Shown here one piece after another: positions 42,543 through 53,476 of a stretch of DNA of 64,000 nt. The stretch is taken from NCBI GenBank assembly GCA_002682825.1, contig NOKP01000031.1:761315-825314 (forward strand), read 5' to 3'. The notes beneath the pieces are model-generated. The model made no database searches. It saw nothing but the letters and a program-made list of their open reading frames with translations, and was not told the DNA's origin. The translations under genes and the position numbers were made by a program. This DNA is from Neonectria sp. B-13 (Eukaryota; Ascomycota; Sordariomycetes; Hypocreales; Nectriaceae). Position 1 is the stretch's first letter, and the number at the start of each line of letters is the position of its first letter.

Positions 42543-44334
42543 ATGGCTCAATTAACCTTGGTCCACAAGGTCCTCTTGGTATTCTTCTTCTTCACAGTTG
42601 AATTGCAAGGTTTGTCTAACAGCCTGAATACGGGGTGGCCAACGATGTAAAGACTGACAGACAATCTCAATTTTAGCACTGTCAATAGAAAGAAACCCCC
42701 CTCATCACATTTCTTGGATCGAGGATTTCACTGTTGTGGAGTTTGATCCATCCAAAGCATCATCAAACCTCAACCTAACTTTCACCGTGCACGGCATTGA
42801 CAAAAGAATAAGGCTACAGCTCTCGCCCAACGATGAAATTATTTCCAAGCTCGATTTTGTACATTATCTTCGATCTGATGGAAGTATATCCAACGTCAAA
42901 CCCATAAAATCCTCACGCCATTCTATCCTCAGAGGAGATACTCTCATCAGGGAGGATGACAACGGTATATGGAATACCGTCGGAACCGCAAGAATCTCAC
43001 TCAGGAAAGTCGGCGGAAATACGCTATTCGAAGGCACCTATACCATCCGCAACGATCTATTCCATGTCAAACCCGATTCTATATTCCGCCAAACACAAAA
43101 GCCGCATCAACGCATACCCCCAGAATTAACGAAGCCTTTCATGGTCGTGTGGAAGGACGGCGATGTGGACGAACGTGACATTTCTTCGAATCAACGGAGG
43201 CAATATTCAGAGGACGACTCGACATGTGGGTCGAACGATACCGGCTTCTTTACACCTCGTCAAGCCCACCCACGACATAGCAAACTATCAAGCTATCATG
43301 TAACGGGATTTGAAGAACGGCAAAACACCATGAATGATCCCGTTGATACCATTGGATCCACAGAAGGTTGTCCAACGACGAGGCTCGTCGCTCTTCTAGG
43401 CATTGCTACCGACTGTAGCTACACAGCAGCCTTTGGATCTGTGGACGAAGTTGAGGCGCATATTATTTCTGAGATTAATTCCGCCTCTCAGCTCTATGAA
43501 GATACTTTCAACATATCACTGGCAATCCGCAACTTGTCCATCAGCGAGACTGGTTGTTCGTCCAACTCCGGGCCGTCATATATGCAGTGGAACGTTCCGT
43601 GCAGTGACGATGCTGCTACCGAAACCCGCTTGAGTCGGTTCTCGGCATGGCGAGGACAGTTTCAGGATGGAAACGCCCTGTGGACTCTTTTTACTGGATG
43701 TCGCACAGATTCCGTTCTTGGAATATCGTGGATGGGCGAAGTTTGCCGCCAAGGCTCGTCATCGTTCAACAATGATAACGGCATGCAGACATCTTCATCG
43801 ACTAACATCATCATTAGAAACTCCCAAGAGTGGCAGGTCATCGCTCATGAGATTGGACATAGCTTTGGAGCATCTCATGACTGTAGTTCTGGTACATGCA
43901 GCACTCAAATTGATGATTCACAGTCATGCTGTCCCTTAAGTCGAAGTACCTGCGACGCAGAAGGGCAGTACATCATGAATCCATCACCGGGCTCTGGAAT
44001 CCGAAGTTTCTCACCCTGCTCAATTGGAGTTATTTGCTCTTCACTTGGTCGAGGCATCGTGCGATCGAATTGTCTTGAAGGGAACGAAGACGTTGCAGTG
44101 ATCAACACTCCTTCTTGCGCTACTGGGCCATCTGGGTCAGATGCGTGCGATTTTCCGGAGCCCACTATCCAACCAACGGGCAATCCAGGGATAAACAACT
44201 TTGGGAGAACCGGAGATGACGATGATTGGTTTGAAGAGAACAGAACCACGGTCATTATCGTTGTGTCCGTTGTCGGCTCTCTGTGTATTATTTGCATCGC
44301 ATGGTGTATTTTCTGGCGGGTACGAAGGAAATGA
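42543..44334 (+). CDS. Membrane-anchored ADAM-type metalloprotease lacking a disintegrin domain
   Basis: Two exons, 42543-42609 and 42677-44334, encode 574 aa. The first exon supplies the signal peptide (VLLVFFFFTVELQ) and splices in frame into the prodomain. The reprolysin-type catalytic site HEIGHSFGASHD starts at about residue 413, with the three zinc His residues and the catalytic Glu, followed by Cys-rich sequence and the Met-turn YIMNP. The domain is followed by a short linker and a single membrane helix (about residues 546-569) with a basic tail. Typical fungal ADAMs are longer and have a Cys-rich disintegrin module between protease and membrane anchor; none is visible here. The enzyme probably cleaves ectodomains or cell-wall proteins at the surface. 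The reading frame is intact. Confidence 0.9.
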
Positions 44335-44878
44335 CAAGCAAGATTGAAGAAGTGGGATAAATCACTGTGCTGAAGCGTATATATAAACATTAGTCACCTA
44401 TGAACATGTAAATAGTACATTGGACATGATCAAAATATCCATTTAGTGAGGCAATGGCTAATCACTGGGAGATTTCTTAACTATGTGTGTCCTCTGTTGA
44501 GGCTTTTGGCGACGGAGCATTGATTCCTACAAGCAGTGTTTCGACTTCCAGAGAGGTATAGTGTTTTAACGTTGAATCACGCCTCGAATTTCATCTTCAC
44601 CCGCCATAATAGCCAAGTGACTGTTCTTATCTATCTTGTGGTTCATGCATTCGATCGTGCCGTTGTAGTTTCTCCTTCTTCACGTATGACCCAGCTGTAG
44701 CAATATTTCTAAGTTTGTTTTAATGAGAGCTGGCATCATTAACATTGATTGTGTCTCTCTACAGAAGCTCTAATCAATCTTAACGGTAAACAGCTGCTAG
44801 CGTTCGGAGCTCATCTTAATGAAGTAAATCTATGAGTTCTGTACTGTCGATTTGTTTGGCTTGGTCCCATCCCCATTA

Positions 44879-44896
44879 GGTGCCGCGGGCGGCACC
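44879..44896. repeat. Perfect 8-bp hairpin in a GC-rich island
   Basis: GGTGCCGC, GG, GCGGCACC. It opens a GC-rich patch (44879-44940) rich in CG dinucleotides. This is unlike the AT-rich surroundings and suggests a recent insertion or a sequence that escaped RIP. Confidence 0.6.
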
Positions 44897-44954
44897 TACG
44901 ACGCCGCCCCGCCTGGCCACGACGCGCGGCGCCGTCGCCTTTGTTATCAGTCTG

Positions 44955-45145
44955 TTGTACAATCTGACGAGCTACCTTATTGGGCTACTGGCTGGGGGGT
45001 GAATTAAGCTGTTGGTCGAACCTTTGAATGAGCTGATGAGTTGCTGTATTGAGCTGTTAGCTGTTAGGTGGATTAAGCTGTTGGTCGGCTTGTCGAACAA
45101 GTTGCCGAGTTGCCGGATTGAGCTGCTAGCTGGGATGGGTAGATG
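44955..45145. repeat. Imperfect tandem repeats of about 66 bp
   Basis: Two clear copies, and a partial third before them, share blocks such as ATTAAGCTGTTGGTCG and TTGAGCTGnTAGCTG at the same spacing. No coding frame is preserved. It is probably a decayed minisatellite or part of a transposon terminus. Confidence 0.6.
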
Positions 45146-45702
45146 ATCACCACCTGGAGAGGCACCACTATTTCAGGGGAAAATTGTGCGAACAATACCT
45201 AGTACAGTAGCAAAATTAAAGATACAAAGACCAATAAGTAATATAGCACTTAGTACAACTGTCAATATTACTTTGCAACTTTTATGGATATAGTTTGTGT
45301 GAACTGACTGTTAAAATGCTTGTTTCCCCCTTGAGGACCCATATGGCCATCTGAGATGTTAAACTTTCGTATGTGCAGTCGAGTGGGCTGTTACAGTATC
45401 CATAGCATACGCAAGCTCCCCACCCAATTTGTGCAGCACCGGTGGAGGTACTTGACTCACAAGCACACACTGCACCCTTTGATAGCATCTAACAAGGATG
45501 AATGAACAAACACCAGAGGTCCTAAACATAAAAGGGATTACATCTCCTCAGGGAGAAAAGAGCTTCATTCTCACTCCCTGCTTTAAGCCTTGTGTCTCAT
45601 TATATTTCCCACAAACTAACTTCCTCAAATGGAAGTTAAGATCCTGTTTATTGTTCTGGTCCTGGACATCTGCGCAATCACTATTCGAGTTGCATCAGGA
45701 AG

Positions 45703-46308
45703 ATGGTCAACGCAGGCAAAACTCTTTCTGCTCTCCTCGCATTTGGCCTTGTTGAGCGATGTGTTGCGGACTACAACAGCACAGCTCAAACAGTAACCTA
45801 CTTTCCCATCGTCAAGGAGTAGGACGGCGAGGGATCTAACATTACTGTGACCTTTGATCTCATCAAATCCAACTATACATCGCTTTACAATGACACACTC
45901 ACTCTGGAAAAACGCACATCCATCGATGTAACAGCAACAGCTGGCATTATCGGCTCTGGAGCTACAGTCATCATCGCAGCCAACGCCGCCCTTGAGATCT
46001 ACAAGTCCATCACCCAAATCATCAAGGAGAAAGCTGAGGAGAAATCTTGCACCCTGAGCTATGGTACTGAACACGATGGTGTTCACTACGAGGGCTACGC
46101 CTACGAAGCTACATCGAGAAGCACCAAGTGTGGCACCACCGCTGAGAAGAAGGCCATACTGGCAACTGTGAAGAAATGTGCCAATACCTTGCACCCGCAA
46201 GGTGCCATTCGTAGGCGCTGCAAGTTCTCCCATGGCGGCACGTGGAGGGGCCACCTGCGTCTTACTGGCAACCCCTCGAAATTCCCGGCACATTCAGTAG
46301 CTTGTTGA
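45703..46308 (+). pseudogene. Small secreted protein of unknown family, one premature stop
   Basis: From the ATG at 45703 a signal-peptide-like N-terminus (TLSALLAFGLVERCVA) leads into a mature domain that is open to 46308 except for one TAG at 45820-45822 (about codon 40). After the stop the frame continues for about 160 residues without another lesion. It contains VTATAGIIGSGATVIIAANAAL (a Gly/Ala-rich hydrophobic segment) and a C-terminal part with five Cys. I believe related secreted proteins of similar size occur in several moulds, but I cannot name a function. The single lesion could also be an assembly or read error, or a polymorphic null allele. Confidence 0.6.
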
Positions 46309-47988
46309 GAGACTTGTTAGGTGGTATTAGACGGTTGTGCTGGAGTCGCTATTCTTTCATGAATCTGGACATTTAGTAATTTGTGTGTGTCACAATTAAT
46401 GATGCAACGGTCACGTCGTGATAGCGATAGTGAGAACCCGAGCTTAGGACAGCAAAACGACGATGACAAGTGCCGAGCTTTGGACTAGTGCTTTGGAAGC
46501 ACAACCGAGGTTATCTCGGGTTGTTATAACAGCCCGAAAGCCCGGCTGAGCCTAGCACGAATTTTAAGGCCGCCTTCGGCCACCACTTTCCTCTGTAGAA
46601 ACAAGGCAAATTTACTATGTTATTTACCCACATCCCACTGTAGCTGTAACGTGACAGTGTGTGAATGAGATTTTGGACGAGGCTAATGTAGCGAACGCAA
46701 GTAAGATAGGCGTTGAATATATACCAAACCTGACAGGTAAGTCGTATATAATTTCGCAGGGAGAAAGGCCTTAAAGATCGAGAGAATCCTAGAATGTCAC
46801 TGAAGAAGACCAGCAGAGTAGAACTGGGATGGCCGTAGGTCAAGGGTTCAGCGCACATCGACAGGCTTAGTCCAAAAGGATCTCAATAAGCTCCTCTGAT
46901 GCTTGCTTTTTCCTCATCTCGTTCGTTATCTGAAAATTCTTCTGTATCCTCACCAGAGTTCATTCCTGTATCCTCCACAACTTCTTCTTCGTAGCTCCAG
47001 CGTTCATCGTCTTCTCCAGATTTTCCGGCACATTATACTCCTCTTCCTTTTCCTCCTCACGACCCTCCTCAATGTAGCTGTGTGGCATCCATTTTCTTTG
47101 ATCTCATCTGAGGTACTTAGCTCAGGATTAGCTATCGATAACCCCATACTTGAGGGTTGAAAAGTGAGATCGGCCAGTAACTCGTGATTCCATATCACCT
47201 ACGGGAAACGCAGCTGCTTCTTTTTAAGCCGGATACCAGTGAGTCTTTTCCAGGCACTTGGGTCTATGTGATATAATCGGAAAATCAGGTGAAGACAGCG
47301 CCTTAAAGAGCAGCCAGTACTTTCCCATACTCGAGAGATGATGTACAAGAATAAAAGGTTCTGTATAGCCTGCTAGAGCTTGGGTACTTCCGAGCGGAGA
47401 CATCACACTAATCTAAAAGCGCATCCATAACGTCGAGAACAGATGCGGCTTTCCTTTCATCTTTGGGGTAATGATATGGTCTTCATGTAAACCGTCAATC
47501 CTGCATGGGGTGAGAAGATGGGGATTTGAGCTAAGCTGCGAGGAAGATACGCCGCAAGAGCCGAAAGCACATCTTGACTTTTCTATTGTAGGTCATATCC
47601 CAACTCATTCTTTCGATCTAGGGTGCCTGTTCTTCACATCTTCTTATGCTTTATTTCCCGTTCATTGAAATGCCTTCTCCACTTGTGAGGGTTGATGCTT
47701 TTAACGAATCGTCCCGACCTCGTTCCCGCTACTCTCAACGGCGGACGACCCCCTGCTGAAATAGAACCACACAAGCAGAAGGGGCGCTAGCCCCAAAAAA
47801 AGGCCATGCAGATCTACGGATGCTATATAAGTAATCAATCATGCCTGCTAAGCTCGACGCTATCTTATTAAAAGCTACCAATGACGTAGTCTGACGTGAG
47901 ACAGCATCAGGCAGCAGAGTTTCTTTCGATTAATATATATATCATGCTCAAGTTCCTGATTATAATAGACATTACCTCACTTTACATC
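46309..47988. other. 1.7 kb without a supported gene
   Basis: Between about 46880 and 47200 the minus strand has Glu-rich open stretches (EEEKEEEY) in shifting frames, which could be a relic of an acidic protein. No family recognised. Confidence 0.4.
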
Positions 47989-48765
47989 ATGATATCAGAA
48001 ACTGAATCTCGCCTGATTGAGGCTGCTTCTGGGGGCGACCTTGACCGGTTGCAGCAGCTCATGGCAGGCCAGCAAGTTACCGAAGAGCTCATACAAAGAC
48101 TACTTACAGCTGCAGCCTGGAAGTCTCAGACTCCGATTATCGAGTTTCTGCTCAGCAAATGTGCACTCGGTTCAATCGACGAAGAGACAGTCCGCGCGGG
48201 AATATACTCTGGCTCAATACCGCTCTTTTCCGCCCTCCTCTCCAAGGACCCTTCAATCATCAACATGCAGTTCGACAGGCGTGGCACACCCATTGTCGTG
48301 GCCTGCATGTCCCAAAAGTCACCCGAATTCCTTAGATTTCTGCTCGAGGCCGGAGCTGATCCCAATCAAGATCCAGACTGCGCCCCGTTCCCACTTGCGC
48401 TTGTAGCAGCCTTCTACCAGGACTGCGAGGCTATTGATTTACTGCTGGATTATGGTGCGAGACTGAAGCACTCGGGTGCACTTGCGGCTGCTGTGCGCCG
48501 GAATAACGAGGTCACGCTGCGCCGTCTCCTTGAAAGGGGAGCTGACCATGACAACGACCGCAGCGAGTCTTCAAGGGGTGACCCAGCACTTCATTGCGCC
48601 GCCACAGGGGGAAATCTTGAAGTCTTGAAGATACTACTCGACCACGGCGTAGCTCCAGGTGTGAAGAACGGGGTGGGAAAAACAACAGCCCAGGTTTTGG
48701 AGGAGACAGAGGGGGCGGGAAAAAACCTATCTGAAGTGAGAGAACTACTCAGCAGGTATGAATGA
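47989..48765 (+). CDS. Ankyrin-repeat protein
   Basis: A single-exon frame; the chosen start MISETESRL (47989) gives 258 aa. An upstream in-frame ATG at about 47944 would add a hydrophobic leader that looks like translated 5' UTR. Six or so ankyrin units can be made out: LIEAASGGDLDRLQQLM, LLTAAAWKSQTPIIEFLL, PIVVACMSQKSPEFLRFLLEAGADPN, PLALVAAFYQDCEAIDLLLDYGA, AAAVRRNNEVTLRRLLERGAD and LHCAATGGNLEVLKILLDHG. Ankyrin stacks mediate protein binding. No catalytic or membrane domain accompanies them. The partner is unknown. Confidence 0.88.
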   Translation: MISETESRLIEAASGGDLDRLQQLMAGQQVTEELIQRLLTAAAWKSQTPIIEFLLSKCALGSIDEETVRAGIYSGSIPLFSALLSKDPSIINMQFDRRGTPIVVACMSQKSPEFLRFLLEAGADPNQDPDCAPFPLALVAAFYQDCEAIDLLLDYGARLKHSGALAAAVRRNNEVTLRRLLERGADHDNDRSESSRGDPALHCAATGGNLEVLKILLDHGVAPGVKNGVGKTTAQVLEETEGAGKNLSEVRELLSRYE

Positions 48766-50954
48766 ATGGCATACTGCTTGAAAAACTAGATGGGGGAAAG
48801 TAGTTATTATTGGAATAGGTTTATGACATTCGTATGATGAAGTTCATGAAGCAACCTAAATTCGAGATCCCGACCCTCCAAAACACGGCCGAGTTTCTCA
48901 CCCCCGACGATTGCCCTGATTAGAGGCTAAAACCAGGAGGAGGAGTATGGACCAGCAACAGGACCAGCTTCTAGAGTACGTCTTCCATACTGTCAATTCA
49001 CTGTCACTAATAACTTGCATCAGCTGAGCATCCCATTGACCTCTGCATACTAACTTAGAGTAGGGAAACCTTTTTCTCGCTATGGCCTTCAGGGTGAAAA
49101 CCCCCTCTACGACATTGCTCTAATAGTAGCTACAGTTGGTCTCCGCTACTCTTTCTGGAGATGGCTCCCCGCCTTCGCGAACACCCCTCCCTAAAACTAC
49201 CCCGTCGCCCACGTACTAAGCAACTGGAAAGACTGCAAGTCGTAACGAAAAGGTGCATAGTGGCGGGCTCGTAATCGGCCTTTGAGGAAATGATAGCCTT
49301 CGCTATGGTCAAGTTATAAGGCGATCTGGCTCTTCTGCAAATCTTCTACCTTAGAGCAAGGACAGTCAAACAGTACATTATGAAGATATCTTCCGTCTCA
49401 CTATGGCGGAGTTCCTAATTGTAGGTGCACACATCACTCAGCAAGCCGATGTATTCTATAAGGAGGTAATTTTTGGATGAAGCCCTCTGTTAACTTACGA
49501 AAGCTCAAGGACGACCTGAAGAACGTGAAAGGGGATTCTCTTTGATCCTATATCCAGACAATAATTTAAAGGAAGCATACCTCGAATTTTACGAACGAAC
49601 TTATACTACTCGCCGAAACCGCCTATCTCTCGAAGGGAACTAGGACTGGAAAGGGGTATTCAAGTATCTCCGAAAAGACGAGGCGGTGTGCGACTACTTG
49701 GCCTTAGGACTCTGCCACTTAGGATGATAGGGCCTGAGGTGGCCAAGCTCTCAAGCTTATGGTCTGTGAATGGAAAGGTGGGCATGAGAGGCATATTCGT
49801 CTACAATTGGTCCATGATTCATGGGGTATAATATTATAAAGTAAAACGATCAATTAATAGGGAATTCGTCGTGGTTCAGTTCTAATGAATCCATTTAGGA
49901 CAAATCTTATTTTAGTACCTTGCTTCCATCTGGCGTTTTCTCAATCTGCTTGATCGTCAATGCAATCCAGGGATTAGCGAATAAATTCACAGCTTCATTC
50001 TCCTATTTCGCATTTGAACATCTACTAGGCCGAGAATTTGGCCGTTGGGGCTTGTAGCTACGTCCCTCAAAGATGCAACATTAAAGGTGTGAAACAAGCT
50101 GTTACACTTTCAACTGTTTCATTAGCTGTGCATTGCAAAGCGCCTCAATATTTAAGAGAAGTATCAAAATACCTCAACTCGAGTTAATTTAGCTTAATTA
50201 AGTAATCTAATATTACATGTTACTTTAAGATGAAAGTTAGCTGAACTGGAATGCCTTTCCTTCACTAGCTTATGCAACGGACGATGCCGGAAAGCTCTAA
50301 AACAAAATTTTATACTCTATTGCATCATCACAGATGTCGAGCACACGGAGATAACAATTGCTCCATGTTCTCGCTAGGGCGGAGGCGGTTGAAGGACCGT
50401 TTGTGGGTTCTTTGTCCAAGGTGGTCCGTGGTTGCGAGAACGTGGGGAGCAGGAGAAGGAAGAGAGATGATCGTTTGAAAGCACTGGAGGGCTAGAAGAT
50501 GTTGTATCTTCATCTTGGTATAGCTTATAACTAACTAGTCACTTAGGACTGGTCACCTGGGCGGGGTCCATTCATGCGTCTTAAAGAGAGAGTACGCAAT
50601 CCTTATTTACGACTTTAATGCACAGAAACGAGTTCGTCGATTCTGAGCAATTTGATTCCGACTCGACCCGAACAATGCTCCGAACAGCCGTCGGTTTCGG
50701 TTTGTTAACGATTGGGCTCCAGGACATATCAATGCTTTCTCTAAAACAGTATAATACTAGATTCAACTGCAAGCTTTCCCTGTAATAATTAAAGAATTTT
50801 TTGAAATTAAATGCTAGAAGGTAAGACGATTCAATTACAAACGAAGGGAATAGTTCAAGGTCAGAGGAATACCATCATGCGCCCATCAACGATAATAATA
50901 ACAGAAGCAGGCAAGAGGCAATGCGATATAACTGCTACCAGTGTATGAGAGAGC
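48766..50954. other. 2.2-kb gene-free region, possible element relic
   Basis: Near 49500-49720 the plus strand has short coding-like pieces in changing frames (KLKDDLKNVKGDS, EFYERTYTTRRNRLSLEG, RKDEAVCDYLALGLCHLG). These suggest a decayed gene, possibly of a mobile element, but I cannot identify it. The remainder is AT-rich. Confidence 0.35.
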
Positions 50955-51983
50955 CTAGGAAGCCACTGCGGCTGCGTAGCCCTCGTAGTTTGTCTTCTCA
51001 GCGAGGATGATAGGCAATTCATCCGACACCAAGGAATCAAAAGTTGACTTCTCCTGGGGTTTCCAGCCAAGAGCGCGCAATCTGTTGGCACGATTCCTGG
51101 CGTTTTGACCAATGACCGCCTCAGACCATTCTCCAAAGAGGTAACTGTGGAGGTCACTTGGGATCTGTCTAGGAACTGGATCCTGGATTTTCCCTGCATT
51201 GTGAAGCGCCTTGCCAATCTCGTCGGCGCATCTCTCCCACGAATATTCCTCCCCATTCTCGATAAAAAAGTACGGGTTGTCAAGAACCTCATCTCCAGAT
51301 GTGGATTCCATGTAGTGCAAGATGGCCAAGTATCCGCGTGCCAGATCCGCGATGTGAATTTGACCCCAGATTGCTTTGCCGCCTCCAACATAACCAGCGT
51401 AGCCATGTTTGACAGCGAACCGGGCCATGGTCGGGATTTGGATCGAGAGGCGGTTTTCCTTTCCCACCCCATAGATGACGGGTGGGAGAATAATTGATAT
51501 CTTTGCTTTGGCTCCGAGTTCGTTACGACGCTTCAGGATGGCTTGGTCGATGGTGCGATGCGGGGCATCATCGGCGATGCTGTCTATCGTCTCTGGCTTG
51601 TCGTCTTCGTATATCTTGTCGCTTGCGTACTCGCCGTTTGACTTGTCGGTGATTGCACTGCAGCCGCTAGTATGGATGTAGATGGTGCTCTTTCCAGCCT
51701 TTGCGCGCTCTGCTATACCATCCAAGACAGAAACAGCAGACGGCAGATGGTCGGCTGTCGCGGTGTGTATCACAATATCAGCAGCAGCAGCGGCTGTGCG
51801 GATGATTTCGCCATCGTCCAGCGACCCGAGGGTAGTCTTGGACCCGAGTTTCTCGAGGCTCGCCTTTGCTTCCTCTCTTCGTACCAATGTGTTTACTGGG
51901 TACCCTTCGGCCAGCAGGTCTCCCAGGATTTGGAGCCCGATGAAGCCGGGGCCAATCAGGAAAACCGAGCCTTTGGTCGCCAT
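50955..51983 (-). CDS. NAD(P)-dependent epimerase/dehydratase-like protein (NmrA-like)
   Basis: A single-exon frame of 342 aa. The N-terminal Rossmann loop is LIGPGFIGLQIL (GxxGxxG type, residues about 10-21), followed by NTLVRREEAKASLEKLG and the ADIVIHTATADH strand. Later blocks are IHTSGCSAITD, ISIILPPVIYGVG, IHIADLARGYLAIL and YFFIENGEEYSW. These are typical of a fungal group of reductase/epimerase-like proteins that often accompany metabolic genes; the reaction is not established. A TATA-like TTATAAG lies about 105 bp upstream. Related sequence occurs as a relic at 55,000 on the other strand. Confidence 0.9.
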   Translation of the reverse strand: MATKGSVFLIGPGFIGLQILGDLLAEGYPVNTLVRREEAKASLEKLGSKTTLGSLDDGEIIRTAAAAADIVIHTATADHLPSAVSVLDGIAERAKAGKSTIYIHTSGCSAITDKSNGEYASDKIYEDDKPETIDSIADDAPHRTIDQAILKRRNELGAKAKISIILPPVIYGVGKENRLSIQIPTMARFAVKHGYAGYVGGGKAIWGQIHIADLARGYLAILHYMESTSGDEVLDNPYFFIENGEEYSWERCADEIGKALHNAGKIQDPVPRQIPSDLHSYLFGEWSEAVIGQNARNRANRLRALGWKPQEKSTFDSLVSDELPIILAEKTNYEGYAAAVAS

Positions 51984-52518
51984 GTCTGAGTCGAAATTGG
52001 AATGGTGAGGATTGGTCAGCAGAAGTCCGATGGAGTTGATGGCGATGGTCAGATACAGGACGCATAACTTGGTCTAAAGCACACGCTTATAAGGCAACTC
52101 AGAAAAGGTGTTGCGTAAGCACCACTGCAATGAGCTGATCATGTAATCGCAGAACGTTTCGGCAGCGGGTTCGGGCTCAAGCAGGCAAATACAGGGAGGC
52201 GGGCCTGCGTGAAGCGTTCATCCTACCCGTTATCCGCGTTCGGGAATGCCCTGCAGCCGACCACCAACTTGGTTAGTAATGCAGTCGGCCCGAAGGTCCA
52301 AGATGATCTTCCCAGCAGTCGGGTAAGGGTGGAATCCACAGTGGGTAGCCGCTAATTAATGCCGTCGGCCCGAAGATCTGAGATTTAGAGTTGTTATAAG
52401 ACCCCCTCATGGGAGGCAAGGGGAACATCGAGCCATCTCATACCACTACTTTCACCATCATAGTGTGTGCCTACCAAAAAAAATCTTCAGAGTAGCTTCA
52501 TACTCTGCCACATTCACA
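51984..52518. other. Divergent promoter region between epimerase and Dabb genes
   Basis: A 535-bp gap between start codons of divergent genes. A block ending CAGTCGGCCCGAAG is repeated in diverged form near 52280-52298 and 52363-52377 (TGCCGTCGGCCCGAAGATC), which may be a duplicated regulatory or repeat element. Confidence 0.4.
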
Positions 52519-52957
52519 ATGGGAGGGATTATCCATGTTGTGCAGCTTCAGTTCAAGCCCGATGTTGACAAGGAGAAGATTGATCATGTCTATTTTTCTC
52601 ATCATTATCGTGATATGCGCACCTCACTGACACTTACCAGGTCATTGCTGACCTGAAATCGCTGAAAGACAAATGTGTCCTTCCTGACACCCAGAAGCCA
52701 TACATCAAGTCAATCACAGCTGGAGCGGACAATTCTATTGAAGGATTGCAAGTACGTGCATTCGGCCAATGTCATTGTTTTAATTGGGCTGACGGGATAC
52801 AATTTCACAGAACGGCTATACCCATATGATCATCACCGCGTTTGAAACTGTTGAACATCGGGATTATTATGCAAAGTCGGATCCTGCTCATTTGGCTTTG
52901 GGTGGAGGCCTGGGTCCTGTCCTGAAGGGGCTGCAGGTGCTTGATATCGACACATAA
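52519..52957 (+). CDS. Stress-responsive A/B barrel (Dabb) domain protein
   Basis: Three exons, 52519-52587, 52641-52751 and 52811-52957, encode 108 aa, the normal length for single-domain Dabb proteins. The pattern is a dimeric alpha+beta barrel: MGGIIHVVQLQFKP, the ADLKSLKDKC helix, SITAGADNS, THMIITAFETVEHRDYYAKSDPAH and VLKGLQVLDI. The His in the first strand and the YYAKSDPAH segment are conserved family features. Members include heat- or stress-induced proteins, EthD-like enzymes and small cyclases or hydrolases of natural-product pathways. The divergent epimerase gene nearby makes a metabolic role plausible but unproven. Confidence 0.88.
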
Positions 52958-53094
52958 GCGAATTTTGATCATAAGTCTTCTTAGATAGTTTTCTAGAAAT
53001 AGGACCAGTGCTCAGTCTGTGCATTAAACCTCTCGAAGCCTCTCAGATCATCGTCATATCGCTTATACCGTCGCTCTGTACAAACATCCACCAA

Positions 53095-53300
53095 ACCAGA
53101 ACATCAGAACGGTCTTTATATAACGTTGTTTCACGAGCTGTTCGACCTGGCTCTGGGAAATGAGGATACTTATCCGGCAGACAGGGAGATACATGGTACT
53201 GGTGACATGTCAGACGTGGGTTTCGACAACGCTGTGGAAAGCCCCGAGACTCATGCTCTTATTGCCACTGCATATGGCTATACGCGTCGTAGTGATTAAG
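53095..53300 (+). pseudogene. Possible peptidase C-terminal relic
   Basis: About 55 codons are open and end in TAA at 53300. The stretch contains FHELFDLALGNEDTYP, resembling the zinc-site helix (HExxH) of secreted fungal metallopeptidases but with Asp in place of the second His. It is followed by NAVESPETHALIATAYGYT, similar to the next conserved segment. No upstream domain is present. Weakly supported. Confidence 0.3.
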
Positions 53301-53476
53301 GCGAGAACGGATTAAAGGTAGAGTTATAGTCAGGCTTCACACCTTAAGGTTGGGGAGATGCTGCAGATGTCTACGAGCCTCAACTGTCGTTTTTCATATC
53401 ACTGTCATCTTCCATCAGGGACAATGGGAATAATATAATATCATAGTTCGCTAAGCCTGAAACATCATCTTTATTA

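Larger units (their letters stand above)
44335..45702. other. Intergenic region containing hairpin and tandem repeats
   Basis: No supported gene. A minus-strand frame at 45282-45488 has five Cys in 20 residues (GACVCYGYCNSPLDC) but no signal peptide or partner exon and is left uncalled. Repeats inside are listed separately. Confidence 0.4.

Noticed and set aside
49400..49740. Possible tyrosine-recombinase or other mobile-element gene relic
   Set aside because: Only short scattered peptides remain; none carries a diagnostic active-site motif.
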